Shown here piece by piece: positions 12,701 to 25,100 of a DNA stretch of 64,000 nucleotides; within the stretch, counting starts at the first letter, position 1; every line of letters starts with the position of its first letter. Position numbers and translations under genes: made by a program. The DNA comes from Phaeoceros laevis. Its lineage: Eukaryota; Anthocerotophyta; Anthocerotopsida; Notothyladales. Location: the NCBI GenBank assembly GCA_049999765.1, contig JBNGIQ010008312.1, forward strand, positions 1 to 64,000, in the 5' to 3' direction. The notes beneath the pieces were generated by a model, which saw nothing but the letters and a program-made list of their open reading frames with translations, was not told the DNA's origin and ran no database searches.

Positions 12701-13644
12701 ATGGACATCCCTGCCACAAGACAGATCCTGTGCAGTAGCACAAGCTTTAAGGGCTGCCACAAGTATATGGTTGTTTGGCCTGACAGTAGACTCCCGCATC
12801 TGTCGGTAGAGTTTTATGGCCTCCGTAGGCTCTCCATTTCGAGCATGCGCAAGAATGATGGAAGCCCACATGTAGCGGTTTGGTGCAGCAACTTTATGAA
12901 AGACCCGCATAGCTTCATCCAACCTCCCATGAGCAGAGTACATACAAATGATGTGATTAGCCACAAATGAGTTTGATTCATACCCACTCTTCACAGCAAG
13001 TGCATGAACACGGCCACCAAGAACCAGATCCTTGTGTGCCATGCATTTCTTGATAACACCATAAAAGACGGAGTTGTCGAGACATGACCCTCGATGCACC
13101 AGGAGGTCCAACGCTTCAACAGCCTCCGACAGCTGTCCCTCGTGACATAGTTTAGTCCAAATCTTGACCTGTTTTTCACCTTCGTAGAGTCCCACCTTGC
13201 AACGATGTCGCAACCTTCACAACCAAAATAGTACTGCCTACGTGAGAATCTCAGCTTCAGGTCCACAACATCTGCAAGGCAGCCCAGTTAGAAATCCACT
13301 GGGTAGAAACCTTACCTGCTTGACCCCTCATGGACTCGCTTGTGATCAAGCCCAGGCTGGAACGATCCACAACTGCTGTTTCCGGGTCGTACTTCTCTCC
13401 CGACGCAAGCATGCCGTGAGTCAAGCCATGAAGTATCTCCATTTTTGCAGTTGGAGTGATTATAATGCCCCTCTGCTGGTTGGCTGTGCCGTAACAGCGA
13501 AGCATGACACAAACGCCTCTCACATACTTCGTCTCGTGCATTTGCTTCCGCTGCAGTAGAACGAGAGAGACGAACATGACGAGGAAAGCTACCATAAATG
13601 CAGGTTACATACTTCGAATACCAGGTGCCTTTCTGGATCAGCAT
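9749..13644 (-). CDS. PPR-B: long PLS-class PPR protein, E1-E2 with WW-type PG box, no deaminase
   Basis: Two exons, about 1264 aa. Exon 2 (13214-9749) opens at a TTG and has an in-frame TGA just upstream, so it cannot hold the start. A GT-AG intron at 13215-13315 (donor CAG/GTAAGG) joins it in phase 2 to exon 1 (13644-13316). Exon 1 starts at an ATG with a basic, Ser/Arg-rich targeting peptide (MLIQKGTWYSKYVTCIYG). Nine triplet blocks follow, with canonical 35-residue L motifs (LLQACASVGALGQG) and MYAKCGSLEDA-type S motifs. E1/E2 region: MPFQPDGEVWRSLLGACQKW. The PG box is KKPGQSWWTDF, diagnostic of DYW:WW, then GDSQHPQ and a stop with no deaminase. Nothing below 9749 resembles a lost DYW domain. 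Paralogue of PPR-E and PPR-H. Predicted organellar editing factor that recruits a deaminase. Confidence 0.88.
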
Positions 13645-13869
13645 ACACCCAACTTCTAATGCTGGAGCTGAGCATCTCCAAGCTTCTCATAATGCAGTCT
13701 GCCTGGCTCGTCAATCGACGAGGTGCGGCTGCTGAAAGAAATATGCGGTCCTCAATTTATGCTTAGGTCGAGAGGAGTTCCAGAATCGTGACAGCAGCAA
13801 CATGAAGAGCTTATACTTTCTTATCGTCTCCTTGCATTGCTTTCCTCGTAGTTCGATGCCTGGTCTTTG
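13645..13869. promoter_or_regulatory. Candidate bidirectional promoter between PPR-B and PPR-C
   Basis: 225 bp separate the two divergent start codons (ATG at 13644 on minus, ATG at 13870 on plus). Both 5' UTRs and core promoters must lie in or overlap this interval unless further 5' exons exist. No clear TATA box is seen. Confidence 0.5.
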
Positions 13870-16800
13870 ATGGCAGAGTCGAAAATTTGTCCATGTTTCA
13901 GCATTGTTCCAAACTGGAACGACCAATTCATTGTCGCAGTCTCACTGGCCACAAACAGCAAGAGGAGGAGCGGCTCCAATTTCCAGGTTGGCTGCGAACA
14001 AAAACATGCTAGCGGACATACGTTGACTGCCCATCTCCAGAGTGGGCTGGAAGGACCGTCTGTTGTCGAACTTGCTATACCAAAAGATGAGCCAATTTTG
14101 TGCGTTGAGGGACAGTTGGACAGGGTGATGGATGTCCTGTTGTACATGGATGAGCAGGACACTATTCCGTCTGTGAGTTTGTATGGCTCCCTCTTGAAGG
14201 CATGTACCAAGAGAAAGGACCTGGTTCAGGCTAAGCAAGTGCATGCTCATCTAGCACAGCATGGCTTGGAGTCAGCCACGTTTCTAGGCGAATCTGTGGT
14301 TAACACTTTGGTAAAATGCGGAGGCCTTGAAGATGCACTCCAGGTGTTCCACAGGCTCCGACACCGTACTGCTTTTTCCTGGACAGCCGTAATCTCAGGT
14401 TGCGTAACAGCCGGACAAGGTGACAAGGCTTTGAGGATGTATCGGTATATGCAAGAGCAAGGCTTGGAACCGAACAAGTACACTCTGATCAGCTTACTCA
14501 AAGCTTGCGTCAGTTTGAAGGATTTGCGACAGGGCAGGCGCATTCATTCTGAAGCCTTGAAGTATGGGTATGAGATGGATTTGTTCGTAGGAACTGGTCT
14601 GGTCGGCATGTATGCCAAATGTGGTAGTCTTGTGGATGCGCAGGATGTGTTCAGTAGGTTGTCTCAAAGAGACGGGGTGTCGTGGACTGCGCTGCTGGTA
14701 GCATACGTTGAGCAGGGTCAACCAGAAAAGGCTTTGCAACTGTACAGGCAGATGCAAGAGGAAGGTGTGCGTCCGAACAGTCGGACCTTTGTGAGTGTAG
14801 TGCAAGCATGCGGCATGCTTGCAGAGAAGGAAGAATATGCTGTTTTGGATGGGTGCTTAACTAAAGCGAAGTATCTAAAACAGGGGAAGGCAATACATGC
14901 TGACGTTCGTAGGGAGGGCTTCGAGTCGGATGTTTTTATCGGTAGCACCCTTGTGACTATGTATGGGAAATGCGGGAGCATCGTGGATGCCCAGAATGTG
15001 TTCAACAAATTGCACCAGCCGGGTGTTGTGTCCTGGAATTCATTGCTTGCAGCGCACACTCAGCAAGGTCTAGCCGAGAAGACCTTGGACCTGTACCGAC
15101 AAATGCTGGAGCAGGGGGTCAGTCCAGACAATCGAACATTTGTGAGTGCGCTGCAAGCATGTGGCTTGCTTGCAGAGAACGAAACTGGTCTTGTGGATGG
15201 GCAATCTCTAAAAGTAGCATCTCTAAAAAAAGGTGCTGCAATACATGCTGATGCTCAGAGGACGGGTTACAGCTCAGATGTCTTCGTCAGTAACACTCTC
15301 ATCAATATGTACGGGAAGTGTGGGAGCCTTGTGGATGCACAAAATGTGTTTGATGGGTTATCTCAGCGGAATGTGGTGTCTTGGACAATCTTGCTCTCGA
15401 CATATTTGCATCATGGAGAAGCGGACAGAGCCTTGGGATTGTATATGCAAATGACACAGGAAGGTCTCAGTCCCGATGACAGGACATTTGTTAGCGCCCT
15501 TCAAGCATGTAGCATCCTTGCAGATGAGGAGGTAGCTGTTGAGGTTGATGGTCAACTGACAAAGATAGCATCTTTAAGAAGAGGAAGGGCAATACACTCT
15601 GATGCTAGAAAACAGGGGTATGAATCAGATGTCTTTGTTGCTAGTGCCCTTGTGAGCATGTATAGTAAGTGCGGAAGTCTTGTGGATGCTGAGAAGGTTT
15701 TCTATGGATTATCCAAGCGAGATGTAGTGTCATGGACTGCTATGCTTTCAGCGTATTCCCAGCAAGGGCAAGCAGAGGCGGCTTTACAACTCTACATAGA
15801 GATGCTAGACCACGGTGTCAGTCCAAACAATCGGACCTTTGTTAGTGTGCTCCAGGCATGTGGCATGCTTGCAGAGTTAGAAGAAGACGGTCTTGTGAAT
15901 GGCCAATTGACAAAAGTGAAGTCCCTAGAAATTGGTAAGGAAATACATTCTGATGCTTTAAGCAGGGGCTATGGTTCAGATGTGTTTGTTGGTAACACCC
16001 TTGTCAGTATGTATGGGAAGTGTACGAGCATTATGGATGCGCAGAGGGTGTTTGATAGGTTGACTGAAAGAGATGTGGTGTCTTGGAACGCCTTGCTAGC
16101 GGGCTACTCTCAGCAAGGTCAATTAGACAAGGCTCTGGAGATGTATGAGCAAATGTGGGAGGAAGGGGTTAGTCCAAATGATCGAACCTTTGTAAGTGCA
16201 TTGCAAGCATTTGGAATGCTTGCGGAGAAGGAAGAAGATGACATTGTGCATGGGCACCCTGTCAAAGTAAATTGTTTGGAGAAGAGCAAGGCAATCCATG
16301 CTGGCACCTTGTGGAAGCACTATGATGCAGACGTGTTTATCGGTAATACTCTTGTCAGTGTTTACGGCAAGTGTGGGAGCATTGTGGAAGCCCAGAAGGT
16401 GTTTGATATGTTGTCTGAGCGGCATGTTGTGTCATGGAATGCTATGCTAGCGGTCTATACCCAGCAGAATGACCCTGAGCAGACTCTGCACCTGTATGAA
16501 CAAATGCAGGACGAAGGTTTGACTTTAGATGATCGAACCTTTGTGATAGCACTTCAAGCATGTGGCATGGTCGCAGAGAAGGAACCAGATGTTGTTGTAG
16601 ATGGCCGATCCATGAAGCTGAAAACTTTGGAGAAGGGGAAAGCAATACATGCCACTGCCCGAATGAAGGGGTTTGATTCAGATGTGTTTGTTGGCAATAC
16701 TCTTGTTAGTATGTATGGCAAGTGTGGGAGTATAGTGGATGCACAATGTGTGTTCGATGGGTTGTCTGAGCGGAATGTTGTCTCATGGACTGCAATGCTT

Positions 16801-17844
16801 TCAGCTCATGCCCAGCAGGGTCAGGCACAAAAAGCTTTGCAGCTATATGAGCAAATGTGGAAAGATGGTGTAAGTCCAGATGATGTCACACTTGTATGCA
16901 TCTTGCAAGCATGCAGCAATACAGGGGTCTTGGATCTCTGCAAGCAGATTCATAGCATTCTTCTTTCCAACAGAAGTGATTTGAGTCCACTGCTGGCAAA
17001 CACTCTGGTTCATGCATATGGGAAATGTGGGAGCATGGTAGACGCCCAAAACGTGTTCGACACACTGCAACGGCAGAGTGTGGTGTCGTGGAATGCACTA
17101 ATTACTGGCTATGCCTGTCAAGGAAACTCCATAGCAAGTCTGCGGTGTTATGAAAGAATGTGTGTTGGTGGAATTATGCCAGATAAAGTCACATTTCTGT
17201 CGCTTCTATCTGTGTGCACCCATGCAGGTCTTGTGGATAAGGGTATCAAGTATTTTGAGTCTATGAGCAGAGATCATGGAATCACCCCTCAGATTGAGCA
17301 TTATGCCAGTGTTGTGGACCTCCTTTCCCGTGCAGGGTACTTCACAAAAGTGGAACAACTGCTGTTGACTATGCCCATGCAGCCAGATCTAGCCCTGTGG
17401 CTGTGTTTACTCGGTGCCTGTCGAAAGCATGGCAAAATAGCACTTGGAAAGCATGCCTTTGATTGCGCAGTGCGTCTACAACCACAGCATGCTGCCCCAT
17501 ATGTTCTGATGTCAAGTATCTATGCTGATGCTAACCTCTGGGACCAAGCTGTAGAGGTGAAGGAATTGCGACTTACAGCAGGTGCATGTAAGAGGCTTGG
17601 CCAGAGCTGGATTGAGCACGAGCACGAGGCACATTCCTTTATAGTAGGAGATCGGAAGCACCCACATCAGCACCCACTATATGGGATGTTACGAGTGGTA
17701 AACTTTGAGCTGGAGGGACGGAGCAACCCTTGTACACGTGATATCCTTCATGCGTCGAAGGTAATGCCAGCAGAGGATTTTCTCAGAGGCAGTATCATAT
17801 GCCAAAATGACTTGCCGAGAAACATCTCTGAGATGCAAGAATGA
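13870..17844 (+). CDS. PPR-C: PLS-class PPR protein with six extended L motifs, E1-E2 with PG-type box, no deaminase
   Basis: 1324 aa, single exon; the first true ATG is at 13870 (the codon before it is TTG). Nine triplet blocks have S motifs such as MYGKCGSIVDAQNVF. Six consecutive L motifs are lengthened in the helix A-B turn. Instead of ACxxxGxLxxGKxIHA they read ACGMLAEKEE, then 8-12 residues including [VD][DNH]G, then KV.SLEKGKAIHA. The first and last blocks have normal-length L motifs (ACVSLKDLRQGRRIH, ACSNTGVLDLCKQIH). E1/E2: MPMQPDLALWLCLLGACRKH. PG box: LGQSWIEHE, closer to the ordinary PG type than to WW or KP. It ends about 60 residues later without HxE or CxxC. Close paralogue of PPR-F. 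Divergent from PPR-B. Confidence 0.92.
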   Translation: MAESKICPCFSIVPNWNDQFIVAVSLATNSKRRSGSNFQVGCEQKHASGHTLTAHLQSGLEGPSVVELAIPKDEPILCVEGQLDRVMDVLLYMDEQDTIPSVSLYGSLLKACTKRKDLVQAKQVHAHLAQHGLESATFLGESVVNTLVKCGGLEDALQVFHRLRHRTAFSWTAVISGCVTAGQGDKALRMYRYMQEQGLEPNKYTLISLLKACVSLKDLRQGRRIHSEALKYGYEMDLFVGTGLVGMYAKCGSLVDAQDVFSRLSQRDGVSWTALLVAYVEQGQPEKALQLYRQMQEEGVRPNSRTFVSVVQACGMLAEKEEYAVLDGCLTKAKYLKQGKAIHADVRREGFESDVFIGSTLVTMYGKCGSIVDAQNVFNKLHQPGVVSWNSLLAAHTQQGLAEKTLDLYRQMLEQGVSPDNRTFVSALQACGLLAENETGLVDGQSLKVASLKKGAAIHADAQRTGYSSDVFVSNTLINMYGKCGSLVDAQNVFDGLSQRNVVSWTILLSTYLHHGEADRALGLYMQMTQEGLSPDDRTFVSALQACSILADEEVAVEVDGQLTKIASLRRGRAIHSDARKQGYESDVFVASALVSMYSKCGSLVDAEKVFYGLSKRDVVSWTAMLSAYSQQGQAEAALQLYIEMLDHGVSPNNRTFVSVLQACGMLAELEEDGLVNGQLTKVKSLEIGKEIHSDALSRGYGSDVFVGNTLVSMYGKCTSIMDAQRVFDRLTERDVVSWNALLAGYSQQGQLDKALEMYEQMWEEGVSPNDRTFVSALQAFGMLAEKEEDDIVHGHPVKVNCLEKSKAIHAGTLWKHYDADVFIGNTLVSVYGKCGSIVEAQKVFDMLSERHVVSWNAMLAVYTQQNDPEQTLHLYEQMQDEGLTLDDRTFVIALQACGMVAEKEPDVVVDGRSMKLKTLEKGKAIHATARMKGFDSDVFVGNTLVSMYGKCGSIVDAQCVFDGLSERNVVSWTAMLSAHAQQGQAQKALQLYEQMWKDGVSPDDVTLVCILQACSNTGVLDLCKQIHSILLSNRSDLSPLLANTLVHAYGKCGSMVDAQNVFDTLQRQSVVSWNALITGYACQGNSIASLRCYERMCVGGIMPDKVTFLSLLSVCTHAGLVDKGIKYFESMSRDHGITPQIEHYASVVDLLSRAGYFTKVEQLLLTMPMQPDLALWLCLLGACRKHGKIALGKHAFDCAVRLQPQHAAPYVLMSSIYADANLWDQAVEVKELRLTAGACKRLGQSWIEHEHEAHSFIVGDRKHPHQHPLYGMLRVVNFELEGRSNPCTRDILHASKVMPAEDFLRGSIICQNDLPRNISEMQE

Positions 17845-18906
17845 GACACATTAGCAGGAAATCAAATGACTAAGATCAGGTGATGTACACCTGCAGAAGC
17901 TCCGATGGGGAAATTTGGGGAGCTATCTGTACGGGCACAAATGCTTCCGAAAGTCTTAACTCTTGTTTATGGCTGCTTTGTTTTCGCAGTTTTTTTCTTT
18001 GCTGACCATACCATGGAATTAGGTGGTCAGGGCTGCTGGCTACAACTTGAGCTGCTGCAACCTGGCTTTTGATGCCAAGGATTTGGGACGAGCTTCAATT
18101 TTCGTTGGCCCTTTTACTGCTTCTATTCCTGCTGCACTTCCAAGCAGGTTCGTCTCTAAAAACGTTTCTATCCGTTGTGACCTACATGGAAGTGGCTGGC
18201 TCACTTCGCTTTTCATTCTATCGCAGAGCAGGTAGTTGATTGAGCCATTCTTCACTGTGTTCACCAAGTCAGCCAAGTACGGAATGTGGATGCCCCAACA
18301 GGCGCACAAGGTGAGGCTTTCATCAGCTATTGTGACTTGAAGTTGTCAAAGCTCCTGTGTGTGATAGGCAGGGCTAAAATGTGGAAGTTGGAGACAGTAG
18401 TATTGAGAAACAGTACCCCTTCTATCGGAGTTGGCAATGGACTACTTTAAGCTGCTGCAGTCACTTTCTTGTGTGTCAAAATCCAACACCCACAGAAAGC
18501 TTCGCTGACGGTAACGTACTTTTTGCTACAAGGCACTAGCAGAGTTGAGTTCAAAAGCACAGTCTCACCGCTACTCTCCCTGCCAGCTGCTGTATTGCAG
18601 GTTTTGATGCAGAGCATTGAGCGTGCACAGAAGCATTTCCCTTCCATTTGAAAAGGTTCCTCCTGCGGGGATCTGTTTCATTCGATTATATAGTAGATTT
18701 CTGACTTTCTAGCCTTTTGGAAATCGTATCATAGTAGAGTGCCTCAATGTCCGTAAGAGCCAAGTTTGCGTACCTGCTCCTAGACTATTAAACTAGTATT
18801 CGGACTTCCAGCAGGGCGGCATAGTGGAACCACTGTTCACCTTAAGTACAGCGAATAAAAGCTAGAGATATTTCATATAAACAGGAAACCGGCACAGTCA
18901 AAACTG
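17845..18906. other. Intergenic stretch, convergent 3' regions of PPR-C and the lectin kinase
   Basis: Holds the two 3' UTRs. Only short random open frames are seen and no homology is recognised. Confidence 0.5.
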
Positions 18907-21205
18907 TTAATACACCCCACTGCTCTTCGAACCCCCTGATGAGATGCTCACGGTGGTGCTGCTCTGGTTCTCAGAGAAGCCCGCTTCGTACTGAGGGACA
19001 GCTGCACAGTTAAATTCAGGGAGCAAAACTGCCCTGCTCTCTCCCACTGCGAGGAACTTCGTCACCTGCCGCATCGAAGGTCTCGTTAGCGGTTCCTTGA
19101 GGGTGCAAAGTAAGCCCAACCGCAAAATCAAAAGCATCTCTTCGTCGTTGAAAGAACTCTCCAAACGAGGATCTACTGCATCCAACAACCGGCCTGCTTT
19201 GTGCAGTGTCCACATCCACTCCACCAGAAACCGCTCATTTCGTGGCCTGTCCCACTCAACGGGCTGCCGACCGGCTGCCACCTCCAAAGCTACGACGCCA
19301 AAGCTGTAGACGTCTGATTGGACACCCACTTTGCGAGTGTAAGGGTACTCCGGTGGCAAATATCCTGGGGTTCCCGCAACTGCACTAGCAGTCTGTGCGG
19401 GCTTATTCCTCTCCACAAGACGAGCAAGCCCGAAGTCCCCTAACCGAGCATTCCACTCAGAATCTAGCAGTATGTTGCTTGGCTTCACGTCCCGATGGAG
19501 AACGCGTTGGTCTGAATCTGTACATGTGTTCACCTGGCAATCCTCATGGAGATAGAGGAGGGCTGCAGCCACGCCCTCGATAATGTGATACCTATCAGCC
19601 CAACTTAAAACCTTACGACTCACAGTGGAAGTGTTCAAGGGTGGCACCATATACTGATCAAGGCTGCCATTGGGCATGTAGTCGTAAACTAGAAGCAGCT
19701 CATTCCGTTGCCAATCTTGACACCATCCCCGAAGGGCAACAAGGTTTCGATGGCAAAGGCGCCCGATAATGCTTACCTGAAGTGTGAGAACTAAGGTCAG
19801 AGGCGGTGCTGGAGATCCTTAACCAAAACTTTAGCTAGTGTCCTGATATTCAAAACACAAGTACATAGGCCAGGTAAGGGCAACAGTGTGCACACACCTC
19901 TGCAAGGAACTCTTTCTCGCCTTGCGCAGAATTCTCTGCAACACGTTTTATCGCCACAACAGTGCAGTCGTCGCTCAACAGACCCTTATACACTGTGCCA
20001 AATGCACCCTCGCCCAGCAACCTGTCCTGGCTGAAGCCCTTTGTGGCCGTTTTCAGCTCATGGTAGGAAAACGGACGGGGAACTCCCTCAAATACCACAC
20101 TTGTACGTGGACCAGAGCCTAAGATGAATTTTGTCAGACTCCACGTCCTACTGATGCTTGTTCCCCCAGTCTCCTCTGTGCTCCCTCCCAAGCGCCATGC
20201 CAAGATTAGGGCACCACATATCACAGCTAGGACCACCAGGGATACAGACACTGCAATAGCCACCTTGGAAGTGCCAGACAAGGAACCAGAATGCCGACAA
20301 TTTATGGCACTGTCACCACTTACTGGTGCAGAGACGGGGCTTCCATAAACAAGTGATGTTTCAAACGTCCAGTAAAATATCTCATGGACCTCAGCACCGA
20401 ACCCTGTGCCAGCGGAAAATCCCACATAAGAGAGCTCGTTCACAACACTTGCCAGGTTCACCCTGTAAGTATACACACTGACTGCATCCTTCTTGAGGCC
20501 GCTTGCCTCCAAAGGGGAGACAGAGGGCTCCAAAAACAAGATTCTCCCTTCCAACAGTTGCTCTTCCGCGTCATAATCAACCCACACACCAAATCTATTA
20601 TCAACAAAGTCAACTGGCACCACACCCTTTTCCAACACACTGTAATTCAAGTTCCTCTTGCTGTTAACGTCCAGGCCAACATAAGGTGCAGGAGGACCCT
20701 TATCATCGTAGGTCCGGAACGTGTCAAAAGTCACGGCAACTATCCTGGTGTTTGAGGGAACCAGGAGAGTATACGTGTAATCCTTGTAGAGACCTAAACC
20801 TGACCCAAAAGAGCGATCTGGAGCGATGTTGTCTGGAGCTATCAGAAATGAGAATCCATCAGCTACCAACCGGTCGGGGTCGGGAGACACCTTCACCACG
20901 AAGAAGCTCTGGAAAGAGGCAACCAAAGCGGAAGCAGCATCCCACATGCGTACTGGTTCTCTGGTCATGTACCTCACTCCTAGAAATGTGTTGTTCGGCA
21001 GCGGTGTCAACTGGAGAGTAGAATTTACGACCTTACAATACGGCATTTCAGAGCAACCTCCTCTGAGCGTGGAGTCACAGAAGGTAGAGCACACAAGGGA
21101 CTCATCCGCCCAGGGAGGGAATGTGATGTTCACATTCTCAGAGGCCACAAGAGCTGTGTTTAGTAGGACAAACACAACGAAGACTCTGTTCAGCGGAAGC
21201 TCCAT
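18907..21205 (-). CDS. L-type lectin receptor-like kinase, two exons
   Basis: 725 aa plasma-membrane receptor kinase. Exon 1 (21205-19898) and exon 2 (19776-18907) are joined in phase 0 across a 121-nt GT-AG intron. Order: signal peptide (1-22); legume-lectin-type beta-sandwich (about 25-285, with [31 protein letters not shown] and [10 protein letters not shown]); transmembrane helix about 315-337; kinase domain from about 395. The kinase has Gly loop [16 protein letters not shown] lysine near 420, catalytic loop [16 protein letters not shown] and activation segment end [10 protein letters not shown], so it should be active. A short Cys-containing insertion ([11 protein letters not shown]) precedes the catalytic loop where relatives have fewer residues. 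The tail is Ser-rich. Such kinases sense extracellular or cell-wall signals; the ligand cannot be read from sequence. Confidence 0.93.
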
Positions 21206-22176
21206 GAGTCACCAGTTTGTCACCGGAGCTATCGCATGTCTCTATCGTACGGATTGTTCTATAGTGCGGCCCGGAGACTTTGCCTCAAGTCAACGCGGCA
21301 TGAATTTGCAATTTTGCACTAGCACCTCCCTCCACAAACGCCTTCATCGTCCTCAATCCTTCATTCTGCAACCTGTGCGCATCGATTATCCCCGTAGATC
21401 ATTTAGTCAACCCAACCTCAGCTAGACAGAACGGACCGGGCAGCATCTCCGTGGCTGGACGCTGGACCAGCGTCACCAGCCTTGCTGATATTTCTCATTC
21501 AACAAGTACAGTAGACTGTGTGCCCCACTCCGTAATGTAAAGCGTGGTAAATCAAATGATTACTTCGTCCATTTTTCACGTCCACATTCCACGAATTATT
21601 CTTTAGTTTCAAATGGACGATCAGGTCCATCTCTCACTTGGGGGTGCACACAGTGCAAGTAAAAAATCGGTCCTTATGGTACATCAATATTTCCCCGACC
21701 ATTGCTCTCGAAAGAATTATGTTCTCAGATTGTCGGACATAATTGGAAGGGCTTGTGCTACCCAATTTTACAGGATGCAAGATCATTCCACCTTCCTGTG
21801 CTTACCTGCAAGTTCCAGGGCAGAGAGGTTACATTTGGCTGGGTGAACAAAGTTCTGCGAAATGTGAACCTCTTACTTCGACTCTCCAAATCAGGGCTTA
21901 CCCTAGCGAGCATGCAGGTCAGTCAGTGTTCAGCCGATGGCTAAACTGGTGTTGACTGAAATTCTTCAGCTCCCCAACTCACCAAGTTATAACACGTGCC
22001 ACACTCCCTTTGCAGAGCTAGAACAAGAGAAGGAAACATCAGTCAGTTGAACAATAGAGAAGAGGTCTTGGGCCGGAATCTTACACGAGGAACAGAAATA
22101 CCTTAAGAATAGGCACTGGTCTGTAAGGACACCAACACATCGCCTGCTCAGCAATTGCAGGAAACCAGAGCCACCA
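21206..22176. other. Intergenic stretch, no recognised gene
   Basis: Promoter side of the lectin kinase and 3' side of the AAA-ATPase gene. No ORF with recognisable content, no repeat seen. Confidence 0.5.
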
Positions 22177-25100
22177 TCACTGGATTCTAATCTTCGATTT
22201 CTGTTTTCTTAGAGCCATAACAACTGGACAAAGGCAGATACATCCTTCCCCATCCTGGACTGTGTCTGCTGAACCCTTACAAAGACCTGTTGCAGGTTCC
22301 TGCATGACTACTCCGCCTTTAGTACGGCTAACTTCACCATCTCTGTCTTTCCATGCCTTTGATCCTGTTTCACCTGTTCCCTCAGCAAGCAGTGAATTCA
22401 CTGGCTGACTAGAGCGAGCCCCTTCTGTTTTAAGGTCACATGACATAGGCCGTTTTGTACACAAGCAGTTCACCTGCTCCCAGCACACAACACTCCCACA
22501 ATCCAGCCCACTAAAATCCTGCAGCAAAGCAGGCTCCCTTTCATAACCTTTCATGGATCCACGAGAAGCTGTCATTGCTGATGCTGCCGAACCAGTAATC
22601 AAGTCATTCAGCAAATCTGCTGAAGTGGTCGAGCCATTCTGCTGCCAAGCATCAACCAGAACATCTTTTACAGTTAATTGAAGTTTCTCCAAGCACGCTT
22701 TTGTGAACTTTGCTACAATAGTACTTTTCTGCAAGGGGTACGCAGCTGGAGCAATTCCTTGAACATCAGTGCTGCCTGACGTTAGGTCCACCAGAGTGTC
22801 CTGCTGTGACAGAGCACCGTGTAAAGAATCAAAAACTTTATCCCTGCAGCCTGGCCTGTTGTTTGAACTACAGTGCTGTGCCTCCTGACCAGCTTCAATT
22901 GCCTCTTTGCCTTCCCCAGCAGTAGTAAGCAGAATGGAATTTTCTGCATTCATCTGCAAACGTACGTGCGTAGACAACCCTAAATCTTGAGATTCATCAA
23001 GGCCAACTACTGAAGGTACCTTTTCAGTAGCGGAGTTGCTACGACCAGGTACAAGCCCCACTGCTGGCGCTCCATGCTCTTCTTCATGCTTGGGCACAGC
23101 TCCAGAACCACAGGCAGAAAGACTAGGTCTTTCAGTAGTCGGTGCCAAATTGACAGTACCCAGAGACGGTTGGACAGTGGCCTCCTCAAACCTGTAGCAA
23201 TCAGTGTATCAGTGATCACTGAGTTTTCATGCTTTAAATAGATATCAGCTTTCCACCACGCAAAGAGCATCGTTTGCACATCAGCAGCAGTAAGGGTGTA
23301 TAGTTCTAATTCTCTTACCTGACCACCTCATGTCGCCAGCTACCCATCATGTCCTCAAGTGCAGCTGCTTGACATGTTATAGGGAAGTAGTCCCACTGGT
23401 TGGCGCCACTTTCAACACTCTTCCTAATTCTCTGATGTAGCAGCTCAATAACCCTTTTGAGTTCCCAAGCAACTTCAGTTGCTGTTGAGTACAGACCTCT
23501 GTAAGCAATCAAGCCCACAGCTGCGACCCCACGAACCCATATTTCTTTCGCCCCCTCACTACTGTTAGAGCCATCAGGTGATCCTGCATGCACGTCCTGT
23601 CGTGAAAACTGTTGGCAGTACTCGTTCACGTTAGAGCTGTCCAGTCCACTGGAATCCTTGATATTCACTTGTGGCCCCACTTTCAGCCTAGCAGTTGCCT
23701 GCCGCAACTCCCTAAATTGGGGATCATGTAAGAGCTGGAACCCACAATAGACTATTGCAGATATCAAACTTCTCTGGTTTGTAGACATTCCTTCACAGGG
23801 ATGCCCTTGTCGGTGTTTAGGCGGTAGCTTACTGCCACTGTCTTGTGCAGCCAACTGCGCTTCCTGTACTTCCATGACAAAATCTGCACTGCCTGCTTGC
23901 TGAGCACTTCCAGGCATCACATCAACGCTTCTATCTTTTGCTTCCTGGTCATCTTCTACTTCAATTTGTAAACCCTGATCCTCACATGCAGCAAAGTCAT
24001 TAACCACTGGCTCTGTGCTGCTACCTGCTGCTACCTGCTCTGCAACGAGTTTCACCACAGTGCTATCTGATCCACCACAAGTGGGGATGCTCTCAGCTCT
24101 GTTCAGTTGAACCACCAGACGACAGAGCTTCCTTACAAAATCCACTGCCAAAGCTTTTGCTATGTCTTCTGACGCTGACTCAAAAATTTCAGATACACTG
24201 CCAGTGATGAGAGGAACTTCCACAATTGCCGATGGCACTGTCTGAGGACTACAAACGTTACTATGACTCCCTTTGTCGCCAGAAAAGAACCTCAGCACAC
24301 AACTTGGATGCTGTTTCAAATACATTTCACTTGTTCCCTGTAAAGGACCACAAAGAGGAGAGATTGTGAACAATCGGTAACAAAATGGTGCATGGAGCAA
24401 CCTAGTGCGGAAACAGGAGGAAAATTCAGAGACCTTGGAAAGATATAAATTTGCTGCTACGTACCAGAAGTAAAATTGGTGCATTGTTACATGACTTCAT
24501 GAATTGCATAAGCACCTTCCAAGATCCAGAGGCAACCATGGAGGACTTCATGCTTGATTGTTTGATTAACTCCTCTGCCTCAGTTCTCCTCTCTGCAGTT
24601 GACCCATCAATTGCTGCTTCCTGCAAAGGAGATGGTCCACCTCCCTCCTCTAAATCCTCATTTGGAACCCTCTCCAGCGCCCAATGTTCGAAGTTTGGCA
24701 TAAAGATGATGCATGGAGATGTACGTTGTGCTTCTCCTGCAACCAAGCAAAGGCTTGTTAGCAGAAGTGCCCAGTATCAGACGACAAATATCAGATTCTG
24801 AAACCTGTTACGTCAGATTATGTAGACACCCACCTAGGATTGACAACAATCCTTCAGTAACGCTTCCGTTTCCTTCTTGTAGCATTGTTGGCAAGCTCAA
24901 CACCCGAACTTGACCAAAAGATTCGAATCCATGAAGGAGTGCAGCTGCAATTAAGCTCTGTCCTGATTTTGGCGCTCCTGCAATCATGACATTGCTTCTG
25001 CCTTGCAAAGAACTTTTATGCACCAGGGTTTGCTGGTGGAGGGGCGTATCTGGAAGCAAGGTAGAATCTAGCTCATGCCTTCCAATCTGATCCATCTCCG